From Cupriavidus laharis (GTDB taxonomy: Bacteria > Pseudomonadota > Gammaproteobacteria > Burkholderiales > Burkholderiaceae), in the NCBI RefSeq assembly GCF_914271435.1, contig NZ_CAJZAI010000003.1, positions 1-64,000 on the forward strand: a stretch of DNA of 64,000 bases, in the 5' to 3' direction. Both the position numbers and the translations under genes were made by a program. The notes beneath the pieces are model-generated. The model searched no databases. It saw only the letters and a program-made list of their open reading frames with translations, and was not told where the DNA came from. Below, one piece after another: positions 16,197-24,765 of this stretch (position 1 is its first letter; each line of letters opens with the position of its first letter).

Positions 16197-19115
16197 CTAT
16201 TTCACCTTGCGCCGTCCGAAGTCGTACTCGGTAAGCGACTCCTTGCCGCCCCGGCCGTAGAAGCTGTTTTTCGCTGACCAGAAATCGCGCGTGAAGTACA
16301 CGTTGAATTTCACGTTGACGAACTTCACGCCGCCGATGGTGACCGGCGTGTCGGTGCGGCTCTCGAAGGTGATGCTGACGCCTTCGAGCTCGAAGGTCTT
16401 GCCGGTCTTCAGGTCGCTGATGCGCACCTTGCAGTCCTCGGCCTGGCCCGCCTTGAACTTGCTGGCCGGGCCCATGCCCGAAAGGATCACGAACGAGAAG
16501 ATGCCGGCCGCATCGCGGTTCGATCCCGCCGGCGGGGCGGTGGCGCGGTCCACGCTGCCGCTGCCGCCCTGGGTGCCGGAGGCCTTGTCGCCACTGCCGC
16601 CGGCCTTGGCCGCCTGCCCTGCATCGCCGCTGCCGGGCCCCTTGCCCTGGCCTTTGCCGCCGCCACCCTGGCCCTGTCCGGCATCGGGGGAGGGCGTGTC
16701 GCCGGTGCCGCTGCCCGGCTCGGCGGGCGGCTTGCGTTCGGCCAGCAGCTTGCGGATGCGCTCGCGCAGCGCCTCCTCGGTCAGGCTGCCCGGCTTCCAG
16801 TCGAGCTGCTTGAGGTATTCGATTTCCTCGGTGGTCAGCCCCTGGGTCACGTTCATCATCTTCTGCACCCAGTCCGACGCGGGCACCATGTAGCGCTTGT
16901 CGGGCGACGCCTGTGCCAGGTGCCGCAGCAGCGCTTTCTGCGCCTCGGAAGCGTTCTGCACCAGCAGCGCGACCTTGGCGGCCTCGGCAGCAATGCGCTC
17001 GCGCTCGGCCTCGGAAGTCCCCAGCGGAATGACAGTGGAGACGCCAAGCGGGTTGCTGGCAGTGCCGCCGCCCTGGCCGGAGCCTGCACCTGGCTGCGCA
17101 TTGGCCGGGCCGCTGCCGGCACCGGTGCCGCTTCCCGTGCCGGCGGACTTGTCGCCGCCGGCTGCCTGGCCGCCCTTGTCGGCGCTCTTGTCGGCGCTGC
17201 CGCCACCGCCGCTGCCCTTGCCGGGCTGTCCACCCTTGCCGGTGCCCCCTTGCGTGCCGCCTGCCTGCCCGGTACCCGAACCGGTACCGCCCTGGCCCGT
17301 GCCGCTGCCTGACGACGATGCGCCGGGTCCGGCCTTTCCGCCGGGCTGGCCCTCGGTGGTGCCCTCACGTGCGTCGCCCTCGGGGTCGCCTTCACCGGGA
17401 GGCTGCTTCTCGGCGCCGGATCCGCTGACCTCGGCAGGGTCGACCGCGGGATTCGGCGAGCCCGCCCGTCCCGCGCCGACCACGCCCTCGGACTTGCCGG
17501 AGCCTGTTCCCCCGGCGCCGGCGGCCATGCTGTCTTTGACTTCGCCCTTGCCGGCCGCACCGGCCCCCGCCGTCATGCTGTCTTCCGACTTGCCCGCGCC
17601 GGCCACACCTGCGCCCGCCGACGTGCTGCCCGATGCGGTGCCGGCGCCTGCCGCACCGGCAGCTACGCCTTCGCTGTCTTTGGCGGCTCCCGCACCGGCG
17701 GCGCCCGCCGCGGCGCCCATGGTGTCCTTCGACACGCCGGCACCCGCGGCGCCGGCCGCGGCGGAGTCGCTGGAGATGGCAATGCCCGCACCGGCGGTGC
17801 CCACGGCGGCGCTGTGGCTGTCCACAGAGATGCCCACGCCGGCATTAGCGCCGCCGACGCTGGAGCCGCCTATCGATACGCCGACCCCGACATTGGCCGC
17901 ACCGGCCTTGCCCTTGGGCTTCTTCTTTTTCTGTTCTTCCTTCTCCTTCTTGCCGGCGGCGTTGAGTACGCACCAGTAGCCGATCGCGCCGCCGCCGACT
18001 TCCTTGGCCATCAGGTCGCGCTTCTTGTCCAGCGAAAACGCATTGAAGTTCTCCGTGCCGGAGATGGCGCCGCTGAGCAGCGAGAAGACGCTGGCCGGCG
18101 TGATGGGGCCCACGCGATGGCTGAAGCCGATATCGTCCGGCCCCGGCCCGCTGCGTCGGCCGCACCCGCCGGTGCGGGTCAGCCGCTGCCGCGACTGCTC
18201 CGCGCGCCGCCGGTAGTGGCGCGCCTGCAGGCGGCCCGCGACCTGCGCGATGTAATAGGGCTTGATCTCGCCCACGCTGACGATGGGCCGGCTCACGCGG
18301 GCCACGTCGGCAAAGCCGGGAACGGCGCCCAGCGGCTGGCAGCGGCGCGACAGGCCTTCGGTCTTGCTGGCGCGCGGGATTTCCAGCTCGGACGTGATGC
18401 CGCGCCCGGCCAGCGCCTTCTGGATCTGCACATGGGCCGCGCTGCCCAGCACTGTGGCGCTGGCCGCGCTGAGCAGGCCGCAGCTGCCCGGGCCCTTGCC
18501 GCCTTTGCGCTGCAGCGCGGGCATGGCGCCGCGCGCCTGCGATTGCTGCATCACGTGGGCCAGTTCATGCGCGAGCAGGTGCCGCCCGGCCGTGTCCGCG
18601 GGCGCGAACCTGCCGCGCGCGAACACCACGTGGTGACCGACCGTATAGGCCTGCGCGCCGAGGGCGCTGGCGGAACGGTCGGCCACGTCGTCCGCATGCA
18701 CGCGGACGCTGGAGAAGTCGCGTCCGAAGCGCGGTTCGAAGAACGTGCGCGTGCGGGCATCGAGCGGTATGCCAGGCGTGTCGAGCACCTGGCGGATGCC
18801 GGCCGGCGCCTGTGCCGTATTGGGCGTTGCCGCAGGCAGGCGTTGCAGGGCGGGAGGCGTGCCGCGCGATGGGTTCTGTCCCGCGGGGGTTTCCGGCTTG
18901 CCGGCAGCGACGGGATTGCCACGCATCACCTGGCCGGCGACACGATCGGCATCGCGCTCGAACGCATCGTCGGGGGCGCCGACGGCAAAACCGGTATCCG
19001 CTGCCATCTCGGCCTGGCATTGCTCGCATGGAGCTTGGGCGGGGGCCGCGTTCCGGCGCTGGACCAGTGCCGCCGTGGCCTGCGCAACGGGGGATGTCAG
19101 GCAGCGGCAGCTCAT
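16197..19115 (-). CDS. Giant DUF4157 protein with repeat region and nuclease-like motif (putative eCIS cargo)
   Basis: A 972-aa protein. Residues 1-60 contain paired Cys (CRC, CEQC). Residues 120-195 form a DUF4157 domain with FGRDFSSVRVHADD, GHHVVFARGRFAP and HLLAHELAHVMQQ (HExxH at 183-187). Residues 205-320 include PGFADVARVSRP and VGEIKPYY (Asp270, Glu283-x-Lys285) followed by RRRAEQSRQRL, reminiscent of PD-(D/E)XK endonuclease toxins. Residues 406-548 are 15-16-residue Gly/Ala repeats and 550-720 a Gly/Ser/Pro-rich disordered stretch. A folded C-terminal domain (about 860-972) is not recognised. The start overlaps the upstream gene by 4 nt. A cargo role is inferred from DUF4157 and position. 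The HELAH motif could itself act as a protease. Confidence 0.8.
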   Translation of the reverse strand: MSCRCLTSPVAQATAALVQRRNAAPAQAPCEQCQAEMAADTGFAVGAPDDAFERDADRVAGQVMRGNPVAAGKPETPAGQNPSRGTPPALQRLPAATPNTAQAPAGIRQVLDTPGIPLDARTRTFFEPRFGRDFSSVRVHADDVADRSASALGAQAYTVGHHVVFARGRFAPADTAGRHLLAHELAHVMQQSQARGAMPALQRKGGKGPGSCGLLSAASATVLGSAAHVQIQKALAGRGITSELEIPRASKTEGLSRRCQPLGAVPGFADVARVSRPIVSVGEIKPYYIAQVAGRLQARHYRRRAEQSRQRLTRTGGCGRRSGPGPDDIGFSHRVGPITPASVFSLLSGAISGTENFNAFSLDKKRDLMAKEVGGGAIGYWCVLNAAGKKEKEEQKKKKPKGKAGAANVGVGVSIGGSSVGGANAGVGISVDSHSAAVGTAGAGIAISSDSAAAGAAGAGVSKDTMGAAAGAAGAGAAKDSEGVAAGAAGAGTASGSTSAGAGVAGAGKSEDSMTAGAGAAGKGEVKDSMAAGAGGTGSGKSEGVVGAGRAGSPNPAVDPAEVSGSGAEKQPPGEGDPEGDAREGTTEGQPGGKAGPGASSSGSGTGQGGTGSGTGQAGGTQGGTGKGGQPGKGSGGGGSADKSADKGGQAAGGDKSAGTGSGTGAGSGPANAQPGAGSGQGGGTASNPLGVSTVIPLGTSEAERERIAAEAAKVALLVQNASEAQKALLRHLAQASPDKRYMVPASDWVQKMMNVTQGLTTEEIEYLKQLDWKPGSLTEEALRERIRKLLAERKPPAEPGSGTGDTPSPDAGQGQGGGGKGQGKGPGSGDAGQAAKAGGSGDKASGTQGGSGSVDRATAPPAGSNRDAAGIFSFVILSGMGPASKFKAGQAEDCKVRISDLKTGKTFELEGVSITFESRTDTPVTIGGVKFVNVKFNVYFTRDFWSAKNSFYGRGGKESLTEYDFGRRKVK
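17472..17900 (-). repeat. Tandem 48-bp repeats encoding a 16-residue Gly/Ala unit
   Basis: Within the 972-aa DUF4157 gene, codons about 406-548 encode eight or so units of 15-16 residues with the pattern AGAAGAGxxKDSxxxA, for example AGAAGAGVSKDTMGAA followed by AGAAGAGAAKDSEGVA. The period at DNA level is about 48 bp and the copies are diverged. The segment should be flexible or form a low-complexity fold separating the N-terminal cargo signal from the C-terminal domain. Confidence 0.8.
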
Positions 19116-19375
19116 CGCAGCAGCCTCCCTGCCAGCACGGAGGCTGCCGTCTGCTCCGGCGCTCCGCCGGCTATGGCGTTGCCTGATGGGCGCGGCGCGG
19201 GCGACACATGCCCCGCGCGGACTTGCCGTGCAATCTCGCCGGCACTGGCGCCGCGGGCGAGCTGGCCTGCGATCTCCTCGCGCAGCCGGTCGCGGAAATC
19301 CTCGACTTCGAAGTCCCGGGTGCCGTGCACGACCAGGCGGCCGATATGGACGATGACGCGGACGGCGCGGGTCAT
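19112..19375 (-). CDS. Short eCIS-associated protein with VIVHIGRLVV motif
   Basis: An 87-aa protein that I cannot assign to a named family. It opens with RAVRVIVHIGRLVVHGT, a short strand-forming motif, and a charged helix (FRDRLREEIAGQL) follows. A similar VTIDRVDVHMP segment is found in the Pro/Ala-rich protein encoded at 22711-23445, so the two may share a small binding element. It lies between the ATPase gene (4 nt away) and the DUF4157 cargo gene (4-nt overlap), so it is surely part of the operon. A chaperone or adaptor role in cargo handling is only a guess. Confidence 0.75.
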   Translation of the reverse strand: MTRAVRVIVHIGRLVVHGTRDFEVEDFRDRLREEIAGQLARGASAGEIARQVRAGHVSPAPRPSGNAIAGGAPEQTAASVLAGRLLR

Positions 19376-19379
19376 GGGC

Positions 19380-21368
19380 TCACCATCCTTTCTGCGCCGC
19401 TTCCGTCAGCGGGCGTTCGAGCTTGGCCGCTTCGCGCTGCGCGGCATGGCGCAGGTGCGCCATCGAAATGGACTCGCCCGCGCCGGCGGCGATGAAGGCC
19501 GCGTTGAGCGCCACGCTGCGGATATGCCCGCCGGACAGCTGCAGGCGCGCCAGCGCGGCAAAGTCCACGTCGTGCAGCGGTGCGCTGGCCGGCAGCTCGC
19601 GCTGCCAGATCTGCTCGCGCGCGGCCTCGTCGGGGAAGGGGAACTGCACCACGAAGCGGATGCGCCGCAGGAACGCGCGGTCCAGCGCGCTGCGGAAATT
19701 GGTCGTCAGGATCGCCAGGCCGCGGTAGGCCTCCACGCGCTGCAGCAGGTAGGCCACTTCGATGTTGGCATAGCGGTCGTGGCTGTCCTTGACGTCGCTG
19801 CGCTTGCCGTAAAGGGCATCGGCCTCGTCGAACAGCAGCACCGCGCCGCTGGCTTCGGCAGCGTCGAACACGCGCCGCAGGTTCTTCTCGGTCTCGCCGA
19901 TGTACTTGCTGACCACGGTGGCCAGGTCGATGCGGTAGAGGTCCAGCGCGGCTTCGTTGGCGATGGCCTCGGCCGCGAGCGTCTTGCCGGTGCCGCTCTC
20001 GCCGGCGAACAGCACGCACAGGCCCTGGCCGCGCCTGGTGCGGCCGCCCATGCCCCAGGTTTCGTACACCGTGGCGCGGTGGCGCAGATGTCCGGCAATC
20101 TCCCGGAGCAGCTGTGCCTGGATCGGCGGCAGCACCAGGTCGTCAAAGCGCGCCTGGGAATCGACGCGCTGGGCCAGTGCGTCGAGGCCGCCACGCGCGG
20201 CATTGCGGCAGGCGTCCCACACGCGGCGGTCCAGGTCTTCCGCATGGTCGTCGTCCAGTGCTACCTCGGCCAGCACGCTGTGCAGCGCGCTGGCCGGCAG
20301 GCGGAACTGCTGCAATGCGCGGCGCAGCGCCCGTGCGGTGGCCGCATCCCGCAGGTCAGGCTCGTGGTCCTGCGCATCCGGTACCCGCACGCGCACGATG
20401 CGGCGATGGGACAGCCGCGCGAGCCGTACGGGATCGATCGGTCCCAGCAGCAGCGCAGGGCTGGACAGGTGCGCGAGCAGCGTGGCGCAGTGGCGCTCGT
20501 CGTGGGTGTGCTCCACGTCGGCATTGGCGCATGGCTCCATCTCGATCACGGGAAGGGCGCCGGCCAGCGCGGCTTCGCGGTCGATGAGGAGGGCGGTCTG
20601 CGCGAGCCCGGCGGCGTCGCCGGGCAGGTCGTGCGCCAGGGTCCACAAGCCGAGGCTTGCCGTGGCGGCCATGACCTCCTGTGCCGCAGCGCGCAGGCAT
20701 TCGACATCGGCCCGGTCCTGCGTGAGCACCACCAGTGGAACGCGCGCATCGTCTCGCCCGAGTTCGCGGGCGATGCGCTGCGCCAGCGCCGCTATCGTGC
20801 CGGATGCGTTTGGCTGGGCAGGCGCAGTGAGCTGAGCCACGCCAAACAGCCGTTCGTCGAAGCCGGCTACGCCCGTGAGGAAATGCAGCACGCGCTCGTC
20901 GGCGTGCAGCGGCTGGCGTGCCAGCGCGCGGCGGCCTTCGGGTTCCAGCAGCTTCCAGCGGCGCAACGGGGCCTGCGGCGAAAGCGCGTCCCAGTGCGGC
21001 TGCGCGAGCATGGCCAGCGCCAGCGTGAAGGTGGGCTGCGCCAGGCGGCTGCCTTCGAAGATCCGTTCGTGCGCGCGCACCACGCTGTGGCGCAGCGCGT
21101 TGTCCAGCTCCACGCCGGCGGCCAGCAGCAACAGTTCGCGCTCGAATGGCGACAGGCCGAACAGCGCCGCGCACTGGTCCAGTGCGGGTTCGAAGTCGGG
21201 GCCTGGCGCCGGCAAATCGTTACCGTCAGTCGGCGGGCTCGCGGCATCGTCCGCGGCAAGCCGGTCGAGCCGGGCGCACAGGCTGGCCAGGGCAAGCGTC
21301 AGCCATTGCTGGTTCCGCTCGGACCAGGGCAGATGCTCGCCGGGGAAGGTATCGACGCGCGCGTTCAT
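19380..21368 (-). CDS. AAA+ ATPase of the eCIS (Afp15-like)
   Basis: A 662-aa protein. The C-terminal AAA+ module has Walker A GESGTGKT (about 456-463), Walker B LLFDEAD (about 511-517), a sensor-1 type LTTNF (Asn about 557), and an arginine-rich RAFLRRIRF finger region. The N-terminal about 440 residues are typical of the long helical region of eCIS ATPases. Afp15/Pvc15 relatives are required for particle assembly or for loading cargo before the cap is closed (family knowledge). The true start is the ATG at 21368, overlapping the DUF4255 stop by 4 nt. The frame extends much further upstream as an open shadow of that gene. Confidence 0.93.
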   Translation of the reverse strand: MNARVDTFPGEHLPWSERNQQWLTLALASLCARLDRLAADDAASPPTDGNDLPAPGPDFEPALDQCAALFGLSPFERELLLLAAGVELDNALRHSVVRAHERIFEGSRLAQPTFTLALAMLAQPHWDALSPQAPLRRWKLLEPEGRRALARQPLHADERVLHFLTGVAGFDERLFGVAQLTAPAQPNASGTIAALAQRIARELGRDDARVPLVVLTQDRADVECLRAAAQEVMAATASLGLWTLAHDLPGDAAGLAQTALLIDREAALAGALPVIEMEPCANADVEHTHDERHCATLLAHLSSPALLLGPIDPVRLARLSHRRIVRVRVPDAQDHEPDLRDAATARALRRALQQFRLPASALHSVLAEVALDDDHAEDLDRRVWDACRNAARGGLDALAQRVDSQARFDDLVLPPIQAQLLREIAGHLRHRATVYETWGMGGRTRRGQGLCVLFAGESGTGKTLAAEAIANEAALDLYRIDLATVVSKYIGETEKNLRRVFDAAEASGAVLLFDEADALYGKRSDVKDSHDRYANIEVAYLLQRVEAYRGLAILTTNFRSALDRAFLRRIRFVVQFPFPDEAAREQIWQRELPASAPLHDVDFAALARLQLSGGHIRSVALNAAFIAAGAGESISMAHLRHAAQREAAKLERPLTEAAQKGW

Positions 21369-22714
21369 GCCGGCACCGTGACCTGTTGCGTGCCGTCGAA
21401 CACCGGCGCCGGGCCGGTGCGGTCGAGCAGGATGCTGTCCGCGCCGTCCACGCGCAGGCGCAGCCAGTGCGTGCCCGGCGGCACGCTGCCGGGGAAGTCG
21501 CACACCAGCGGCTGGCCCGCGTTGGCACGCGGCCTGGCGACGGCCTCCAACGCGCCGAGCATCAGCGTGGCGCGCTGTTCGGGCCGCACCTGCGGGCGCG
21601 CATGCAGCGTGACCTGCACGCGCTGCGGCATGCCGGTGCGGACGATCTCCACGCCCGGCAGGCCCAGCCCGGCGTCGGCGGCAATCACCGGCGACGGGGC
21701 CAGCACCAGCGGCACGGCATTGGTCTCGCGCTCGGCAGCTTCGCCCGCCGGCGTGAAGCGCACCGTCAGCGACCACTGTCCGGGCGCGAAGGTAGTCTGC
21801 GCCGCCGCGTCGGCGGGCAGCGTGAAGCTCATGCGCGTGCCGGTCGCATCGGGCGAGGACGGCACGATTTCCACCGGCGTGGCCACCAGCCGGTGCGTGA
21901 GCCGCACGCGGTGTCCGCTGCCCGAGAGCCGTACGCCTTCGAGCGTAACCGGCTCGCCCAGGCGCGCGCCGCTCTGGCTGTGTTGCGGCCAGGCCGCGAG
22001 CAGCGTCGGCAGGGGCGGCAGCATGTCGGCGTTGACCACCACGCCGCGGTCGCGCTGGGACAGCGGGTCTACCGCGCCGCGCGACAGCACCGGCAGGGCC
22101 GTCACGCCGGGCCGCCTGCCTTCGATCAGCACCACCGAGACCACGTATGCCGCCGACGGCCGGTAGTGGGTCTGGATGGCCGACCAGAGCTTGGACATCT
22201 CGTCGCTGGTCATCGCGGCGGGCGTGATCTTGAGCAGCTCCACCTGGTCCGCGAGGTCGGAGGCGGCCAGCACCTGGAACGCGGTGGGCAGCATGGCGAT
22301 GTCCAGCGGGCTCGGGTTGAGCGCGCGGCGGATCGCGGCGCGGTCGAGCACCGGCCGCTCGTGCAGCAGGTGCATGGCATAGCCGAGCAGGATCTCGGCC
22401 TGGAAATCGGCGCGCGCGTACGCCGTGACCAGGTAGTGCAGGTCCAGCGCGAGCGGGGCGTTGGTCAGGCGCTCGCCGCTGCTGCCGCTGCGCGACGGCA
22501 GCCCGACATTGCGCCAGCCGCTGTTGGGCGTGAGCTGGTGCAGGAAGATGTTGAGCCGCGGCGCTTCTTCCGCGTTGTCGAGGTCGATGGTGTCGGGCGC
22601 GACGGCGCTCACGTTGACGGTGCCGCCGACGGCCGGCCCGGCCTCGACCATGCCGTTGTCGAGCAGGTTGCGCAGCACGGCACTGACGGCGCCGATGGCC
22701 AGCGGTGAACTCAT
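21365..22714 (-). CDS. DUF4255 tail-terminator/cap protein (Afp16-like)
   Basis: A 449-aa protein whose first about 190 residues match the Pvc16/DUF4255 N-terminal domain: SSPLAIGAVSAVLRNLLDNG, EEAPRLNIFLHQLTPNSGWRN (key residues LNIFLHQL, N, WRN) and LDLHYLVTAYA. Afp16 relatives cap the distal end of tube and sheath and set the particle length. The remaining 250 residues are beta-rich segments (EGVRLSGSGHRVRLTH and similar) resembling Ig-like domains, an extension absent from the shortest family members. Start 22714 and stop 21365 each overlap neighbours by 4 nt. Confidence 0.92.
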   Translation of the reverse strand: MSSPLAIGAVSAVLRNLLDNGMVEAGPAVGGTVNVSAVAPDTIDLDNAEEAPRLNIFLHQLTPNSGWRNVGLPSRSGSSGERLTNAPLALDLHYLVTAYARADFQAEILLGYAMHLLHERPVLDRAAIRRALNPSPLDIAMLPTAFQVLAASDLADQVELLKITPAAMTSDEMSKLWSAIQTHYRPSAAYVVSVVLIEGRRPGVTALPVLSRGAVDPLSQRDRGVVVNADMLPPLPTLLAAWPQHSQSGARLGEPVTLEGVRLSGSGHRVRLTHRLVATPVEIVPSSPDATGTRMSFTLPADAAAQTTFAPGQWSLTVRFTPAGEAAERETNAVPLVLAPSPVIAADAGLGLPGVEIVRTGMPQRVQVTLHARPQVRPEQRATLMLGALEAVARPRANAGQPLVCDFPGSVPPGTHWLRLRVDGADSILLDRTGPAPVFDGTQQVTVPA

Positions 22715-23445
22715 GGTGTTCCCCAGCCCTTGCGCGGGCGGCCGCGCTGGCGCAGATAGTCTTCCAGTGGCACGGCCGGCGCGGCGCGGGGTTTGGCCTG
22801 GGCGGCACGCTGCTGGGGCGCAGGGCCAGGCATGTGCACGTCGACACGGTCGATGGTGACGTGCACAACGGCGGGTTCCTCGCGGCGCGCGGATGCCGCG
22901 CGCTGGGCCACGGCCCCCTCGCGCAGCGGTGGGCGTGTTGCCGGGGCCGCGCGTGGTTCGCCGGCCGGCGGCGCCTTGGCGGGCATTGCTGCAGCGGACG
23001 AGGCGCGTGGCGGTACTGCCGGTACGGCAATGGCCGGCATGGCGGCTTCGTGCCGTACCGGCGCTGGCGGCATGGTGGCGGTTTCGCGGACCGGCAACTG
23101 CGGTGTACCCGGCTGCACGGCAGGACTTGCCTCGCGGGTCTGTACAGGCATGGCAGGCGTGCGCACTGGTGTCACCGCCGATGCGCGGGAAGGCGCTGCG
23201 GCGACGTTGCCGACAGCGGGTGGCATGGCCTGCCGCAGATCCGCGGGCATCGGCTGTGGCGCGTCGCGGCTGGTGCCGTCGTCCTGCGCGGCAGGGGCGA
23301 GAGCCAGCTCCGGTGTGGCGTCCGCGGTATCGGGCGGCTCGAACCGCGAGGGCAGCGCCGCGCGTACCGGCGCTCCGGCTTGCCGTGCGCCCGGAGCCAG
23401 CCGTGCCAGGAACGGGACCGGAGGGAGCGCCGAAGGCCGTGCCAT
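22711..23445 (-). CDS. Pro/Ala-rich disordered eCIS protein with conserved C-terminal tail
   Basis: A 244-aa protein, low in complexity: most of residues 1-190 are Pro, Ala, Arg and Val with no predicted fold. The C-terminus has VVHVTIDRVDVHMP (about 195-208) and PLEDYLRQRGRPRKG (about 228-242), short elements that look conserved in proteins placed beside DUF4255 genes. The start (23445) is read as TGATG with the upstream stop, sharing one base. Disorder plus terminal motifs suggests a linker or scaffold rather than an enzyme. Function is not known. Confidence 0.75.
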   Translation of the reverse strand: MARPSALPPVPFLARLAPGARQAGAPVRAALPSRFEPPDTADATPELALAPAAQDDGTSRDAPQPMPADLRQAMPPAVGNVAAAPSRASAVTPVRTPAMPVQTREASPAVQPGTPQLPVRETATMPPAPVRHEAAMPAIAVPAVPPRASSAAAMPAKAPPAGEPRAAPATRPPLREGAVAQRAASARREEPAVVHVTIDRVDVHMPGPAPQQRAAQAKPRAAPAVPLEDYLRQRGRPRKGWGTP

Positions 23446-24185
23446 CAGGCCGCCCCCGTCAGCTGCAGGTAAGCGGCGCGCCGCACGGGGCTCAGCGCCA
23501 GCACCTGGGCTTCGTTCCAGCCGTAGGCGCGTGCCAGTGCGTCGACATCGAGCAGCAGGCGTTCGGCGCGGGCCTGCAGTTCGCTCCACACGACCTCGCC
23601 CACCGGCATCGGCGCATTCCAGGCCTCGCCGCACTCCGGGCAGGTGAGGTCGAAGCTCACGCTGGCACCTGGCTCCAGGGCCTCCATGCGGTGTGACAGC
23701 GCCTGTGCGACTGGCGCGGGCAACGCGTGTGGCGTGCAGGCGTGGCCTTCGCTGTCTTCGCAATGCGTGATGCAGCGTTGCAGCAACGCGCGCACGAAGC
23801 CATCGTCATCCGCGGCCTGCCGCGCGGCGTAGCGCAGGTCATCGGCATCGGGCATGCGGAATGCCAGATGGTAGCCACCGGCGTCGAGTTGCTGGGGTTG
23901 CAGGGCCTCGTCCGCTGGTTGCAGGGTCTGCGCCAGCGCTTCGCAGTCGATCGTGAACTCGGCCACGGCCGCGCAGCGCGGGCAGTTGCACCGCAGCGGC
24001 TGGGCCTTGCCGAACAGCTGCGCGCGCAGGGCCAGCAGCGCCGCGTTGCGTGCGCCGGGCAATGCGGGCGGCATGCCGTGCGCGGCGCCCAGCAGGATGT
24101 CGCCGCGGTCTGCCTGCGCAGCCGGGGCAGCACGTTCCCACAGTGCAAGCAGCGCTTCGGCGGCGCTGGTGTCGGGCGTCTGCAC
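23445..24185 (-). CDS. Cys-motif protein of the eCIS (possible baseplate-hub-like protein)
   Basis: A 246-aa protein with two CxxC pairs: CNCPRCAAV near residue 65-73 and CPECGEAW near residue 185-192, suggesting a zinc ribbon whose halves are far apart. In between are Asp/Gln/Leu-rich helices and a Cys/His-containing QRCITHCEDSEGHAC segment. The reading frame is open further upstream, but the best start is the GTG at 24185, preceded by aaggaa. Such proteins sit between the tube and DUF4255 genes in other eCIS loci and are sometimes labelled T4 baseplate-like. I can support the Cys motifs and position, not the role. Confidence 0.72.
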   Translation of the reverse strand: MQTPDTSAAEALLALWERAAPAAQADRGDILLGAAHGMPPALPGARNAALLALRAQLFGKAQPLRCNCPRCAAVAEFTIDCEALAQTLQPADEALQPQQLDAGGYHLAFRMPDADDLRYAARQAADDDGFVRALLQRCITHCEDSEGHACTPHALPAPVAQALSHRMEALEPGASVSFDLTCPECGEAWNAPMPVGEVVWSELQARAERLLLDVDALARAYGWNEAQVLALSPVRRAAYLQLTGAA

Positions 24186-24208
24186 GGGCCGTTCCTTTCC
24201 GGTGCGCT

Positions 24209-24733
24209 TCAGGCCGGCTCGGTGAAGCTGGGCTCGCTCGGCTCGGTCACATCGAGGTCGCGCTCCCAGCCCTCGTTTTCCAGCTTGATGTGCTGGATGG
24301 CCACGGCATTGGCATTGGCGTCCAGGTCGGGCAGCGCCTGGAATTCGGACACCCAGCAGCGGAAGATCTTGTACGCCAGCACCAGTTGCCCGGCCTCGTT
24401 GTAGACCTCCAGGATCAGGTCCTTGCGGAAGTCCTTCAGCGAGGTCTCCGCACCCAGGCCGGAGCCGAAGTTCCACACCTTGTTGGCCCACTTCTCGAAC
24501 TCGGTGTCGTGCGTGACGCCGCGTTCCAGCGTGATGGCTTCATACTTGGTGCGCCCCGGCGACTTGCGGCTCGTGGACGGGTCGCCGCCTTCGCGGTGTT
24601 CCACCACCTCGGTGCTGCGCTTGAGCGCCGACACCTTGCTGACGCCGGCCACGAAGCGGCCGTCCCACTTGATCCGGAATTTGAAGTTCTTGTACGGGTC
24701 GAAGCGCTGCGGGTTGACGGAAAACTGGGCCAT
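24209..24733 (-). CDS. Inner tube protein (gp19-like)
   Basis: A 174-aa tube protein with the conserved features of this family: RFDPYKNFKFRIKWDGRFVAG, the VSALKRSTEVVEHREGGDP stretch (key residues S, L, EVVEYREGG-like) and RKSPGRTKYEAITLERGVTHD (key residues GRTKYxAITLERGVT). Each is a hallmark of Afp1/Afp5-type tubes. The ATG at 24733 has a strong site (gaggagacgcgac). Only one tube gene is present here, whereas Afp/PVC have two or more. The protein stacks as hexameric rings inside the sheath. Confidence 0.95.
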   Translation of the reverse strand: MAQFSVNPQRFDPYKNFKFRIKWDGRFVAGVSKVSALKRSTEVVEHREGGDPSTSRKSPGRTKYEAITLERGVTHDTEFEKWANKVWNFGSGLGAETSLKDFRKDLILEVYNEAGQLVLAYKIFRCWVSEFQALPDLDANANAVAIQHIKLENEGWERDLDVTEPSEPSFTEPA

Positions 24734-24765
24734 GTCGCGTCTCCTCGGGATCGGGGGGCTTCGGA

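Noticed and set aside
17814..22166. Very long plus-strand open frame over the ATPase and DUF4255 genes
   Set aside because: High GC leaves many open shadow frames; the product is His/Arg/Gln-rich and contains no motif, while the minus-strand genes have clear family signatures.
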